Assembly (NCBI GenBank): GCA_031772625.1 | Contig: CM062819.1 | Span: 1,231,353,070 to 1,231,417,069 of the forward strand | Source: Pinus tabuliformis | Lineage: Eukaryota > Streptophyta > Pinopsida > Pinales > Pinaceae | DNA length: 64,000 bases | Direction: 5' to 3' | Shown: positions 36,771-48,929 of the stretch, one piece after another | How the letters are laid out: the number at the start of each line of letters is the position of its first letter | Numbering within the stretch: the stretch's first letter is position 1 | Notes under the pieces: model-generated | The model's input: the letters and a program-made list of their open reading frames with translations, nothing else | Told to the model about the DNA's origin: nothing | Databases searched by the model: none | Program-made: the position numbers and the translations under genes

Positions 36771-39434
36771 CATTGTCGATAGAGGGAGCCAAAAGAACCT
36801 CATTTTAGCAGAGGTCATGAAGCGGTTGGGCCTAAAGACTATAACGCATCCACATTCGTACACCATCGGGTGGCTTCACCAAGGATGAGATCTTTGTGTC
36901 AGCCAATAGTGTCGCCTTACCTACAACATCAAGCCCTTCATGGATGAGGTACTGTCTGACGTTGCTCCTCTTGAAGTTTGTGATGTATTGATAGGACAAC
37001 CATACTTGTGGAAGTGACATGTTGTATATGAGTCTAGACTTCACTCTGTGATTATTACTTTGGATAATAAGTTGTACAAGATACTGAAGGTAGACCCGCC
37101 TACCGCCATATCTTTGATCACTACAAAGAAATGCAGTAAGATCATTTCCCAGACTAGGAAATTTGTTTTCCTTATGATTCACCCCCAAGGAAAGAAGAAG
37201 GATGGGACCTGGAGGCTCTGTATTGACTATTGGGCATTGAACATGATCACTGTCCGAAATAGGTACCCAATCCCACAGATTGATGACCTTCTGGACCAGC
37301 TCAAGGGGGCCAAATATTTCAGCAAGATTGACTTGAAGTCAGTTTATCACTAGGTGCCTATCAAACCCTCTGATGTGTGGAAGAATGCCTTCAAATCCAG
37401 AGAGGGCCTTTTCGAATGGTTGGTCATGCCGTTCAGATTGACGAATGCCCCTGCAACCTTCATGAGACTAATGGACGACATCTTGTGACCCTTCACCAAT
37501 GCATTAATGGTGGTGTATTTAGATGACATCTTGATCTTCAGCCAGAGTTGGGAAGAGCACCTCCACCATATTTGACAGGTCGTTCAAACCCTGCGCCAGC
37601 ACAAGCTATGTGCTAACTTGGAGAAATGCATCTTTGGACTGACCCAGGTTCAATATCTGGGGTACATCATTGATGAGCAGGGTGTATATGTGGACCTAGG
37701 CAAGATACAAGTCATTCGGGATTGGGCAGCCCTAACCACTCTAACAGAGCTCCGCAACTTTTTGAGTCTTTCCAATTTCTACCGTAGGTTCGTGTTGGGG
37801 TTCTTTCATATCACTTAGCCTTTAAGTCAAGTCACCAAGGGCAGAATGAAAGCAAAGTTTTTTTGGTCAAAAACCCAAGAAAAAGCGTTCTCCGAGTTGA
37901 AGAATCGCCTCTGTTCTGCACCAGTGCTCACATTACTAGACCTGCAACAACCATTTGAGATTGATATAGATGCCTCCGACTATGTTATTGGTTCAGTTCT
38001 TACTCAGCATGGGCATCCAGTGGCTTACCACAGTGAGACACTTTCAGACACAGTCTGAAAGTACCCCACTTACGACAAAGAAATGTATTCCATTGTGCAG
38101 GCCTGTCGTCAATGGAAGCATTACATTCTGGGGAAGGAAACGATCATCCACACAGACCAATGATCTCTATAGTTCATACAAACACAAGGGAAGTTGCAGA
38201 ACCATCGCCATTAGAAATGGTCCACCTATTTGCAACAGTTCCATTAGAACATTCAGTATAAGAAGGTAAACACTAATAATGTTGACGATTGTCGCAGCCG
38301 ACCACTGGTCATGGCATTGATCATTGTGCTTGACTCCTGTGGGCACGAGACATCAGGGTGGCCGCATCTTTACAAGAGCAATCGAGAATTTGACAACATA
38401 TACCAGACACTCCTAGAGGGGAAACAAGTTCAAAATTTTCACCTTTAGGATGCATTGTTATGCCACCTGGGACACATCTGTGTTCCTTCAAGTGAGCGTG
38501 CCAAGATGATTTAGGAGGTACACTATAATCGGGTCGCTGGACATTTCAGAGTAGAGAAAACAGTGACAATATCGCAGAAGTATTTTTATTGGCCGAAACT
38601 TCATCAGGATGCTGGGAAGTACATTAGATCCTGCACTACCTGCGTCATTGCCAAACCAAATATCAAGAAGAAAGGCATGTATACTCCTCTACCTAACCCT
38701 AGCCGACCTTGGGAATCTGTCTACATGGATTACATGTCGCGCCTTCCTTCTACTAAGCATGACAACGATTGTATTTTCGTGGTCATTGACAGATTCTCTA
38801 AGATGGCCATCATGGCGGCCTGCAAGAAGAGTATCATAATAGAGGCCAATGCTAAGCTCTTCTTTGAGTGAGTATGGATACACTTTGGGATCCCACAGTC
38901 CATTGTATCAGATCGGGACAACAGATCATTGAGTGCATTTTGGTCAAGTCCCTAGTCGATGCTAGATACAAAACTTACTAAGTCCATGACTTTCCATCCC
39001 AAAATTGATGGCCAAACAAAGGTTGTCAATAAAATGATCATACACATTATGCGCATGTACAACTCAAAGCATCCATGCACGTGGGATGAAAGTCTCCCGT
39101 ATTTCCAACACAACTACAACAGAGCTCTCCACAAATCAACATGCCACAACCTCTTTCAGGTAGGGTTGGGAGTTCAGCCATTATGCCCCATTGATGTGGC
39201 CATACCATTTGCAGCCACTGAGGGAGATTCAACTCATGTTTAGTCCGAAGATGAAAGGGCTAACAGTTTCATTAATCACATTCAACACATCCGCTAGCAG
39301 GTCCATGATATATTGGACAAAGCCAATGCTAAGTACAAGTAGCGCCATGATAAAAATCGAGTGTCGCACAAGTTCCAGGTGGACGACAAAGTTTGGCTAC
39401 ATTTATAGAAGGAGCACCTTGCTGGACCCCACTG
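36760..39434 (+). pseudogene. pol of Ty3/gypsy element E (PR-RT-RNase H-INT)
   Basis: Protease relic FIVDRGSQKNLI (36768). RT (37160-37840) with [45 protein letters not shown] and YLDDILIFS (37520). RNase H from about 37850 (FEIDIDASDYVIGSVLTQHG). Integrase from 38440 with the HHCC zinc domain (HLGHICVP ... CTTCVIAKP) and core VIDRFSKMAIMA. Integrase is interrupted at 39434 by a solo LTR and resumes at 40397. Confidence 0.85.
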
Positions 39435-40391
39435 TGTTGAAAATAACAACAAGAAATGATAAAAATACAATCCAATATATTTCAATTTTAATTTGTCCTT
39501 GAATTAAAATTCGAATTTAGTCTCACCAGTTGCTTGAAAAATAATTAATTAATTCATCTTGAGTTAATTAGTTGGAGAAATTCAAGCTAGAAGTCTTTGT
39601 GAAGTCATGCAACAATTATCCCTTAAATTAAGGATATTATCCCTTAATTAAGGAGATAAGATTGAGTTATATTTGAGTTGTAATTAGTTAGCTCAGTTTA
39701 CTGAGTTAAGTCCAGTTAAATTAGTTCCAAACTGTTTAAGGAACTAATTGTGAGTTCAATCAGTTAATGCATGCATGCATCCAACTAGTGTACTCCAGAT
39801 AACTGAAGATTCTCTCATCAGAAACTCATGCATGTCTATTCAGAGAAAGACCCAGTTGAGCTAAATGTCAAGGACAGGTTACTATCAGTTGCATGAGTTT
39901 TCCTATAAAGGAAACTCATCCATGCAGAAGGAATAAGGTTCCTTGAGGATTATGCAGTTTTACAGGGTGTGAGATCAGTGTGAGTGATCAGTGTTACACT
40001 TGGTAACAGTAGGATCACCTAGGAGAAACAACGCAAGGAAATAGGAGGCTTGGAGGGTAGAGGAGAAGGTTTGTGAGAAGCCTTGTTTGCCTGTGAGCAT
40101 CCAGGAGGATTGTACTGAGAGCTGGCTAGTTGTGAGAGCTAAGGCTTTGTATAATTCTGATGTATTTCCACCTTGTATGATAATACAGATAGTGGGGTTT
40201 TTTAACTGAGGCTTTCCCCTGAATATTCTTCTGTGTTTCATGTGCATTGATTCTTCTTTTGGTTATATGTGTTCAGCTTGATCTTGCTCAAATCTGTTAA
40301 GCTTACACAAGTTTGATTGCAGAAGTAGATTAAAGTATTTTGCTTTAGTTATATTGCATTATCAGGTTAATCTACAATAAGAATTTCTACA
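39435..40391 (+). repeat. Solo Copia LTR with TSD CACTG
   Basis: A 957-bp LTR (TGTTGAAAATAAC ... AATTTCTACA) flanked by CACTG at 39430-39434 and 40392-40396. No internal region is present, the usual result of recombination between the two LTRs of a once complete element. It is of the same family as the LTRs at 412-1270 and 2979-3946, in the opposite orientation. Confidence 0.92.
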
Positions 40392-40396
40392 CACTG

Positions 40397-40801
40397 CAAG
40401 CTTCGCCCGCTCTGATATGGGCCATACACCATCACCAAGGTTGTCGGTGACAATTCCTTCGAGCTCAACATCCCATTGTTCCTTGGTCTACACCTAGTGT
40501 TCAATGTAGATCGCTTTCGGCCATACTTTCCACCATTATTGGATGCATCTGACATTGCAGAACAACTCACACCAACAGAGCTCAACCCGGACTGCATGGA
40601 ACATGCCAAAACTGATCAGATAATCGACACACAGGTCAAGAACACTTGCAAATAGAGGATACAACTATATCGATTTGTCAAAACATGCCAACTCCTTTAC
40701 CAGGGCATGTGGTTCACCAAGGACCAGGTTCAACATAAATTTCCTCACCTCATGGAGGCTCTACACGCAATGGGGACCATTGCTTCCGAAGGGGGGAGTA
40801 A
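40397..40801 (+). pseudogene. C-terminal end of element E pol
   Basis: Reads LRYGPYTITKVVGDNSFELN, then LHLVFNVDRFRPYFPPLL, the C-terminal integrase tail that in related elements precedes or includes a chromodomain-like fold. It is followed by a short divergent end and the PPT. Confidence 0.7.
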
Positions 40802-41412
40802 TGATCCAGGTGGATATTGGTGGCCACTCGCCTATTCCACTTAGACCTCCCCAGTCAGTTTCATCTGTTTCCTTGTTCATTTTAGCATTTTCTATTTTTA
40901 GCTATTTTTCAGGTACTAAACTCCCGAAGCACTTTTGACCCCCTAAACGACATTTTTTTGGGTTCTGCGATAGACTTGTATCTATAAGTAGGGGCTTGCG
41001 ATGAAACCTATAGTACTCAGAGGGACCTTTCCAACAAGGCATTGTACGCGTCAAACGAGGATAATATGACCAAGTTATGACCCCCGGAAGTTGGCTGCCC
41101 AACTAACCCCAATGGGGCCCACAAACTCTTGGTGTTACATCTGTTTGGGTTAGGGTTTTGGTTGTTTAAGGTTTTCTCATGTTTTTCAATAATAAATAGG
41201 CCCTTGAGCCTCATTGTAATATAGTTCAAAGCCATGTAGCTGCCACATCTCTTCGCAGTGATAAGCTACCATCACTGAGCTATTTTATTTCCATTCTGTT
41301 TGTAAGCATAGTTCAATATTTTTCTATTAATGAAATGAAGTATTTTTCTGCTACATCTCTGTGTTTATGATTATATCTATAAGTTGTTGCATTCCTGTAT
41401 AAGTTTGGATCA
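40802..41412 (+). repeat. 3' LTR of Ty3/gypsy element E
   Basis: 611 bp, partner of 34890-35499, ends TTTGGATCA and is followed by GGAGA (TSD with one mismatch). Confidence 0.9.
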
Positions 41413-42057
41413 GGAGATTTCACCCCTTATCCCTTGAGCTCATCCTCCCATTAAGAGTGGATCTCAAGCCTAGATTGGTAAATGGATAATAATTCCTAAC
41501 CTACAATCCTATTTTATATATTTACTCTCGTCCACAAGCTAAGGGTTGAATTTTGGAGATAGATTCTACCCTCATGCTGCTCCTGTGAGATTCATTATTC
41601 CATGCATTATGGTGACATAGAGATACACTTTGTGATAAGGAAGGACAAGCCAACTTGGAGGAGCTCTTCTACAAGATCAACTCTATATTTGGTTGTAACT
41701 CTTTTCATTTTTATGAATAAAAAGATTTCATTGTTTTCCTATAGATGTGATGTTATGATTTCATGTATTTCAATACCATGTTGATCTATTGAATGAAGTG
41801 ATTGGATGATGCTACATATATGTCATTGATCTTTGGCTTGTGTTGTCTGTGCAGGTTCTAATTACAACGATCGAAGCCAGGATTGGAGCATACAAGCTAA
41901 GAGAGGAACAAGGCTTACGACGAATTCCAGGTAGGCTTCATCCCATTGTCCATTTACTTTAAGGAAAACATTAGTTTCTTTGCTTTTTTTTGTTCTAGGT
42001 CAACCCACGAGCTCTAGGGAAGATACTTCTATCTGCCATTGTAGATTCCATATAACA
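41413..42057 (+). repeat. 5' LTR of the Tat-like element, second part
   Basis: Resumes after element E and ends TATAACA, three bases before the PBS at 42061 (TGGCGACTCCGTTGGGG). Confidence 0.6.
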
Positions 42058-42077
42058 AATTGGCGACTCCGTTGGGG

Positions 42078-43440
42078 TAGGTGTATTTCCTTGGTGGTTT
42101 CCTTGTCCTTAGTGCTTATTTGATGTTTTTCTCGGATCTTCACTCTCTTACTCAGTCAAGAGAAAAACTAGGAATAACTTTCATTGAGTTTCAATTGCAA
42201 TTTTTGTGTCGGAACCTTGCATCCCCTTATCAACACTCCCTCTGGTCTAGTGACAGAGCGTTGCAATGCTCCTGAGCCTTCTTTGTGCCCGTGTTGCAGA
42301 GCACTGGTGCCCCTTTAGCACTTGTGTTGGTTCCTGTTCTTGCACAAAGTTGCTTTGGTATGATTCACTCTCTGTCCAACTTTGTTCCAGCTGCTCTTCC
42401 TTGAGTCCCTGAGTATCTTGTGGTCTCTCAGAAGCCTCCATTTGGTTTTATTTTGGTTTTGAGTGCCTTTGATAAGGATTTGTTTATATTTTCCTTTGTT
42501 CTTATCATTAGGTCATTAGAAAACTGATTTGTTTGATCATTGAGTTCTTGAATGAATTGGTGTTTTAGTCATCGTTCTGAAAATTTTGCTTTCATCATAT
42601 TTAAAAATTAAGTGGAATTGACAAGAAAAATATCTTTGCATTGCATAGAGGGTTTTGTGTGTGCATCAATATTATAAAAATTGCATTAAAAGGGAAATTC
42701 ACTTAGCATATTGCTTGTTGCATTTTGTATGTTGCATACTCTTTGTTTCTCTCCTTTAGATAGATTTTCATTGAAAGTGAAAGATTTCATTTCTTCATGC
42801 TAACTTGCATCTTTGGGAATTCAGGTGAAACTCATAGTGAGCCCCAAAACTGAAACTTAATTGAAGATAAACATTAAAATTTACTGAATCAACCCAAGGA
42901 TCATTTGTAACAATAACGCAAACACTTAGAGGTCTAGGCTAGAGATGTGTTCTGGCGTTGTTAAACGTTGGCGTTGTCATTGTTTGCTAGCATTGTATCC
43001 TGGGGGTGATATCTCGTTCTACGTACGTAAGTGTACGAGATCATTCTCTGCGTGCCTTTAGGTATATTGGATGGAGCTCCACTCATGATAAGTATATGGG
43101 AACACTCTCATTGAATGGTTACACTTCAAACAACACTACTACGGATTACACTTCCACATACTGTCGAGTATATTTTGGAAGTCCACCATAGGTTGTTATC
43201 CTCGCCATAGGTAATCGAGTCGACTGCCTTGTATACCATGATACACCGAACACAATGTTAAGGGAGATTTCCTGCACACAAGTTAAGTCATTGGTTCTCC
43301 AAGGTTTATATTGTAGTTCACGGTTGCTTGCTAAACCTTTATGCCTAGTTTACCCTTTTTTTTGGTTAATTGTTAAAATTTATTAATCCAACTTGGAAGA
43401 ATAAACACCTTTCCCTTGTTGTTCGTGTAGAATAGAAAAT
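42078..43440 (+). other. Leader of the Tat-like element
   Basis: About 1.36 kb between PBS and gag with no coding frame recognised. Long untranslated leaders are usual in the Tat lineage. Confidence 0.5.
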
Positions 43441-46300
43441 AAGCCTCCTCTTCCACAAGAGGAAAATCCTGGTCATCGTTAGAAGTATAAGAAGATGCAA
43501 ACTACCAAATAAGGGACTTCGGGAATTACTTCTGGTCCTCCTCCTGAAATTGATCCACCAGATTCATCCTTCCCTTTCGGCTCTGAGCTTGAGATTACAT
43601 CTTCTCTTCTCAATGAATCAGACACAATCGAAACATAAGTACTTGAACCCTTATTTCCTGAGGTTATTCAACTTAAGGTACCTCTGTCATCTTTACCTGT
43701 TACTTCAGGACCTTCCCCTTCTCTTCCTTTGTCTCAGACACAATTGCCAACACGATGAACCCCTTCCACCTGGTCTTGCGACTCGTGAGTATTGAAGAGA
43801 TCCCACAGGAAGAACCTCGTCCCTCTTCTCCTATTCATTTGAGAGGGCTTCATATTTATCAGACTTATCCTCTTCCTCCTCTTCAGACTCCATCTCAACC
43901 TCCTTTATTATATTTTGTTCCTTTCAGTTCACCCCTGAGTTTTTCACAACAATCATCTTTGGGATTGTTAACTATGACTAAATCTGCTATGGTTTCCCAA
44001 CCTGCTACTTTGGTTGAGACAACCACTTTTTCTTCCTCATCCATGTTTGTGACATCACCAGAGACATATATGTATGGTGGCCCGTCCGTTCGACGTAGTT
44101 ATCAATCGTTATCTGGTACCCTCTCTGGTATGACATCCAGTCCCTGAACCTCCCCCATGACTTCTATTTCTAGAATTTCATCTGACACTTCTCTAATGAG
44201 AACTATACAGTATGCTCCTTCTCCTCCACCTACACCTATAATCAAACAACAGGTTGATCCCTATGTTAGTGGATACCTTCAATAATCCAATTCTCCTTAT
44301 GTTGGGTACACTTCACCTAGTGGGCAATTGGCTCCATCATCCCCTCCTCCTTTGGTAGGGGGTAACCTGTCATCGTTATGCCACAAATTAGTGCTCCAAT
44401 TTATTTGAGTCCACCTTATTCAGGTTTGGCAGCTAATGTTTGGCAACCTACTTTTCCAGTCCAACCTAGTTTAGTTGTGAGTACATCTATACATTATCAA
44501 TCTATACCATCTACATCCCAGATTAATACTTATCAATCTATACCTCAACAAGCTCAAATAAATGTGAGCCAACCTTTACAGGATGTCACTATGACTCAAT
44601 CTATTCCAACAGTATCTAGTACCTCCCAGGTCCTGCATACTCAGCCTCTACAAGGTGCCTCATAGTCTCAACTTCTTGGATAAGGTATTCCTCAAATCCC
44701 GATAGGACATACTGCATATTTAATGGGAAAACCTTCATCAACTCCGCCTTATGTTGGAATGATGAAAAATATCACGGGACAACAACATCAACCTTTTCAA
44801 GGTATCCCTCAAGTGTATCATCAAGGCCAACAAGTCTAAATCTAGCCACTCTAGCGTTTGCAATGTTATCATGGACCTGGACAACAAGGATATACATATA
44901 CTAGTTATCATAATCCTCCATATTCTGGTACCTAGTTTCCTCTTTATCAAAATCCTCTTTATTATGGAACCCAAATTCCTGTTTCCTAGGCTATTTTGTC
45001 CTATCAGGACTATCCTCCTCCAGATTCTAATAGGTAGTCACCTTTTGTGGCAACTCTTGAACTTCTAGATTTGACTCGACTCACGAATGATCCTATTGCT
45101 CATTCTCCTTGGTGACCGATAATTCTTACTAAATTGCCTTCTAATATCCCAAAATTTAATGGGAATCTTGGAGAAGACCCATCCACGCACGTGATGACTT
45201 ATAATTTATGGTGTTCTTCAAGCTCCCTGAATGATGATTCAATTTAATACATCTTTTCCAACGTACACTCACAAGTTTTGCGGCTAAATGGTATATCGAA
45301 TTACTTAGACATTCATTCAATAATTTCAGTTCCTTAGTCACTACATTCCTAACACATTTCTAGTTTCCCATACAATATGAGACTGAAATGGAACTTTTGA
45401 CTAATTTTAAATAGAATAATGCTACTCACATTTCCGATCATATTCATGAGTGGCGACGTCGTCATCGATTAGTTAAGACTTACGTTCCTAATTAATTATT
45501 AGCGGAATGGTTCATTAAATCTCTATTACCATCAATCACAAAAGATGTAGCTAAGGGTGGAGTTGTGACTGAAGAGCAAGTGAGTGCTCATGCCTAGTAC
45601 TTGGATCTCATTTATACCCAATATATCATGCTTTATGAGAAAATACCGAATGCTTTGAGACACTCGAACATTGTTCCTAATCCTCCTGGTAAAGAATCAC
45701 ATGTTGTTGATGGCACAATTGGTTTTGCTAGTTCACAGTCTGAGAGTAAACCATCTGGTGCTACTCTTATGACTGCCCAAAACCCTCCATCCAATCCTCC
45801 TATGACTTCTACTTCCAAGATTAATATCATTTAGTCCAATAAAGGTAAATCTCAACAACAACTAGGAAGTAAGAAGAAAGGTAAAGGCAAGAAGAAGAAA
45901 GATTCTTCTCCACGGGATAAAAAAACAAATCAGTACTTTGATGAGAAACAAAAGCCTCGCTATCCATGTTTGATCTGTAACGAGGAACAATTCACTCATT
46001 ATTGTCCTCACTGGGCAGAAGTGAACCATTTCCTCAAATCTTCTACTTCTCCCGCTGTCTTGACTAACCCGTTTCCCAATCAGGAGACTCACATGGTTGC
46101 TCGAGACCCTACTTCCTCTAACTCAGTTTTAATGCTTTCCTCCGCAAAGCCGAAATCTGATATTATGGTGGCCACTCGAAGTAAAGACTATGGTAATGTG
46201 AATCCTATGAATGGTCAGGATAATGATCAACTTACGAGTTAGACTCCATCTCCATTGGATCCTACTTCGCCTATGATTCCTATGGAATAAACCATTAAGC
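43440..46300 (+). pseudogene. gag-like region of the Tat-like element
   Basis: Proline-, serine- and glutamine-rich N-terminal half (43.5-44.9 kb), then a capsid-like core near 45.1-45.5 kb (KFNGNLGEDPSTHVMTYNLW), a lysine-rich stretch and a knuckle-like CLICNEEQFTHYCPHW (about 45968-46015). Strongly decayed. Confidence 0.6.
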
Positions 46301-46499
46301 CTCCAAAGGGTGTTATTCATAAATTTTCTTTCAATCCTCATGTGTGAGCTGCCCAAAATTATAACATAGTTGAGGACCTGACTCAATATCCATTAGCTAT
46401 GTCCATGCTCAAGGTTTTGCAAAAATATCCCGCCTAAGAAGGATTTTCTTTCTGCTATCAGATGTTTTGGTCCTTCAGATTCTGACCTAATCATTTTCA

Positions 46500-48240
46500 A
46501 TCATGAGAATTATTCACCTTGACTTTCGGCTCAATTGGCTTTTATGATCCAGGCTGTCACCGTGGTAAGAACATCCATCGTTCTATTGTAGAAGAAGGAG
46601 TCTCGACCTGCATTATATCTTTATCCTGCTGGAATGTGATTGGTTCTCCTCAATTGAGTCAATCACCCACCACCTTGAAGGCTTTTGAGGAACGAACATA
46701 TAAACCTTGTGGTATTTTGAATTCCTTGCAAGTATAATTAGGAGGTAAACTATTAGGTCACACGTGGTTTACACCATGGATGTTGTTGTTTCAACTTATT
46801 TCCGGATGATCGCATTTCCCCATAAAGGCGAGATTGTAGCCATTGATCAACTCACCTTCTTTGCCTCTAGTTCTCAAGTTACATGAAGTGTCCCTCTTGT
46901 AGGGGAAACTCTACACCCTTATCAACATGTCGGGGTTAGACTACTTAAGGATTCCTCTCTCATGGGAACCTTTTTGCTTCCTCCGCCTTCGCTTCCCGAC
47001 AACTCTCCTTTGGTTTCCTATATCAATATTATATCATCTTCTACTATTCAAACCAATCCTTGGATTGTACTAGATGAAACTAACTTCAACAGTTTTGGCG
47101 ACTGAATGTCGCTGAGCCCTATTGAGATTGATTGCGAAGCCATTTATTCTGCTTGTGCGACTCATCCCGATCTTACCTCTTCGTTCAATTGGATTTATTA
47201 TTCAATGGATTGTGGCATTTCTTCTGATCTATTCTCTCACACATTCCCTACCGATGAAAGCATCAAGGAGATCATGATTCTAGACGACGTGCCATGGGAT
47301 GATCATCACCATCGTTCCTACTATTCAGATTCCGTTGAGGATAATCTCAGTGACTTGTATCAACCCAATATAGTTGAGTTTCCTTCTCATCCTGTTATCA
47401 TCGTAGGTCCTTTTGCAAAATGGGATATCAATTTTATGACATGTAACCCTCACTCGATCGGGGGGCATGGCTATATTATTGTAGCGGTTTATTACTTTAC
47501 TAAATGGGTTGAGGTGATGCCTACATTTAACAATATTGGCGAAACAACTACACAGTTTGGTGTTCCGCAAGCCATGGTTATGGACCATACAAAACACTTT
47601 CGCAATCACATGATGTCCAAATGAACTGCCAAGTTGGGACTCTCTCATGAAAGTTATACTCCCTACCACCCTCAAGCTAATGGGAAATTTGAGGCTATTA
47701 ATAAAGTTCTCGAAACTATGCTTCAACGTATGGTAGGGGTCCATAAGTCAGACTAGGTGTTTCTTCTTTATATTGCCTTATGGGCATATTGAACCTCCGT
47801 TAGGACTACTACCAGATTCACACTGTTTCAATTGGTTTATGGTCTAGAAGTTATCCTTCTGATTGAATGTGAGATTCTGTCATTGAAGTTTGTTGTAGAA
47901 CTTCTTCCTGCCACTTCCATAGAAGAGGAACATCTCTTACATATGGCGAGCTTATATGCGTCTCGACGAGATGCCACTATGGATAATGAAGCCTATAAGA
48001 AATTTGTCAAGGTGCAATATGACAAAAATGTCAAGCCTCATGTGTTCTCATAATGAAACCTTTTCCTTCTATTTGTCTAAGAATCTAATAAATTAGGATC
48101 AGGAAAGTTCCAACCCATGTGGCTAGGTCCATATAGTTTCAAGCGTGTTCTTGCTAAAGGGGCATATGAGCTAGTCTATTTTGATGGAGTTCCGTTGGCG
48201 CAGCCTAGAAATGGGTTTTACCTTAAAAAATACTATGTTT
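46500..48240 (+). pseudogene. Protease-like and integrase regions of the Tat-like element
   Basis: 46500-47060 contains GKNIHRSIVEEGVSTCIISL and KPCGILNSLQV, resembling the retropepsin-like zone of large plant Ty3/gypsy elements (D/E-x-G-A/V-S-x-C). The integrase core at 47380-47760 includes PFAKWDINFM, AVYYFTKWVEVMP, FGVPQAMVMDHTKHF and YTPYHPQANGKFEAINKVLE. The C-terminal region to about 48240 ends GPYSFKRVLAKGAYELV...YYV. No RT motifs occur between the two parts. Decayed. Confidence 0.65.
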
Positions 48241-48357
48241 AATTCTTTGCATAGTACATTATGTACATACTGTATATAGGTGTGTTGAGTGTGTTTATAG
48301 TGTGTCTCTTCAGAGTTTCTTACGGTTTCTGTTGATCCCATTTACATTTGGTTTGAA

Positions 48358-48780
48358 AATGTCGACATCCTCTGAACCATATGTTGGTTATGCTGATGGC
48401 GATGGTCATAGTACTTAGAACCTATCTTCTGCAGCATGGGCTATCTTTGCTCCAAATGGTGAGTTAGTATATGAGGGATCTCTATTGGTCACTCTATCAA
48501 TAACATTGTTGAGCATAGCACAATGGTTGAGCTTTTTTCTAATGCTATTTCACATGGTATTCGTCGTTTAGTCATCATACTTGACTCACAACTTGTAGTA
48601 ATACAATTAACTAATGTCTATTCGGTTATAAGTCCAACTATTCTTCGCATGTTCTTGAGGGTTTGCCTTCTAGAAAGACACTTTATTTCATCTAATACCA
48701 ATGTATTTCTAGAAATCTAAACACATTGACAGATACATTGGCTAATCATGTGTTAGATAGACATTCATGACATATGTAAA
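48358..48780 (+). pseudogene. RNase H domain downstream of integrase
   Basis: Pieces read YVGYADGDG, then SSAAWAIFAPNGELV, then VELFSNAISHGIRRLVIILD, then SQLVVIQL and NTLTDTLANHVLDRHS. This is the D-E-D-D order of the additional RNase H seen in Tat-lineage elements. Here it lies after integrase. Decayed. Confidence 0.65.
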
Positions 48781-48929
48781 TAAATTTCAATACAGATCAC
48801 ATCCATTGAATGTAATAATAGGAACATAGGAAACATTGAACATAGTTTTTATATATAAAGGTTTGGTTTTACAAAATTTGTGCCTGAGACACATATGGCC
48901 ACACGACCTATCATATAAAAAAATACATG

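Larger units (their letters stand above)
34890..41412 (+). mobile_element. Ty3/gypsy element E, full length with a nested solo LTR
   Basis: LTRs 34890-35499 and 40802-41412 (TGATCCAGG ... TTTGGATCA). PBS at 35501-35512 (TGGTATGAGAGC), PPT just before 40802 (GAAGGGGGGAGTAA). Near-matching TSD TGAGA/GGAGA on its two sides. Internal order is gag-PR-RT-RNase H-integrase. The LTRs differ at roughly one position in eight by eye, so this is an old insertion, tens of millions of years on a slow gymnosperm clock. It has more than ten breaks plus the solo LTR insertion. Confidence 0.9.
34518..48860 (+). mobile_element. Tat-like Ty3/gypsy element, 3' end missing, interrupted by another Ty3/gypsy element
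   Basis: It begins with an LTR (34518-34889 continuing at 41413-42057), then PBS TGGCGACTCCGTTGGGG (42061-42077), a long leader, a proline/serine-rich gag (about 43440-46300), a protease-like zone (46500-47060), integrase (47380-48240) and an RNase H domain (48360-48780). No RT is found between protease and integrase. No matching 3' LTR is recognised to the right. Very decayed, with breaks throughout, so it is old. It cuts Copia D integrase at 34517 and is itself cut at 34890. Confidence 0.65.

Noticed and set aside
36147-36866. Frames of 75-118 codons overlapping gag of element E
   Set aside because: They overlap real gag similarity in another frame and have no domain.
39800-39830. CTGAAGA ... 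CAGAAAC phrase resembling a hammerhead core
   Set aside because: No stem II can form between the two core parts and the first part deviates from CUGANGA; it lies in an LTR.
47325-47744. 139-codon minus-strand frame
   Set aside because: Exact antisense of the Tat-like integrase region, so a shadow.
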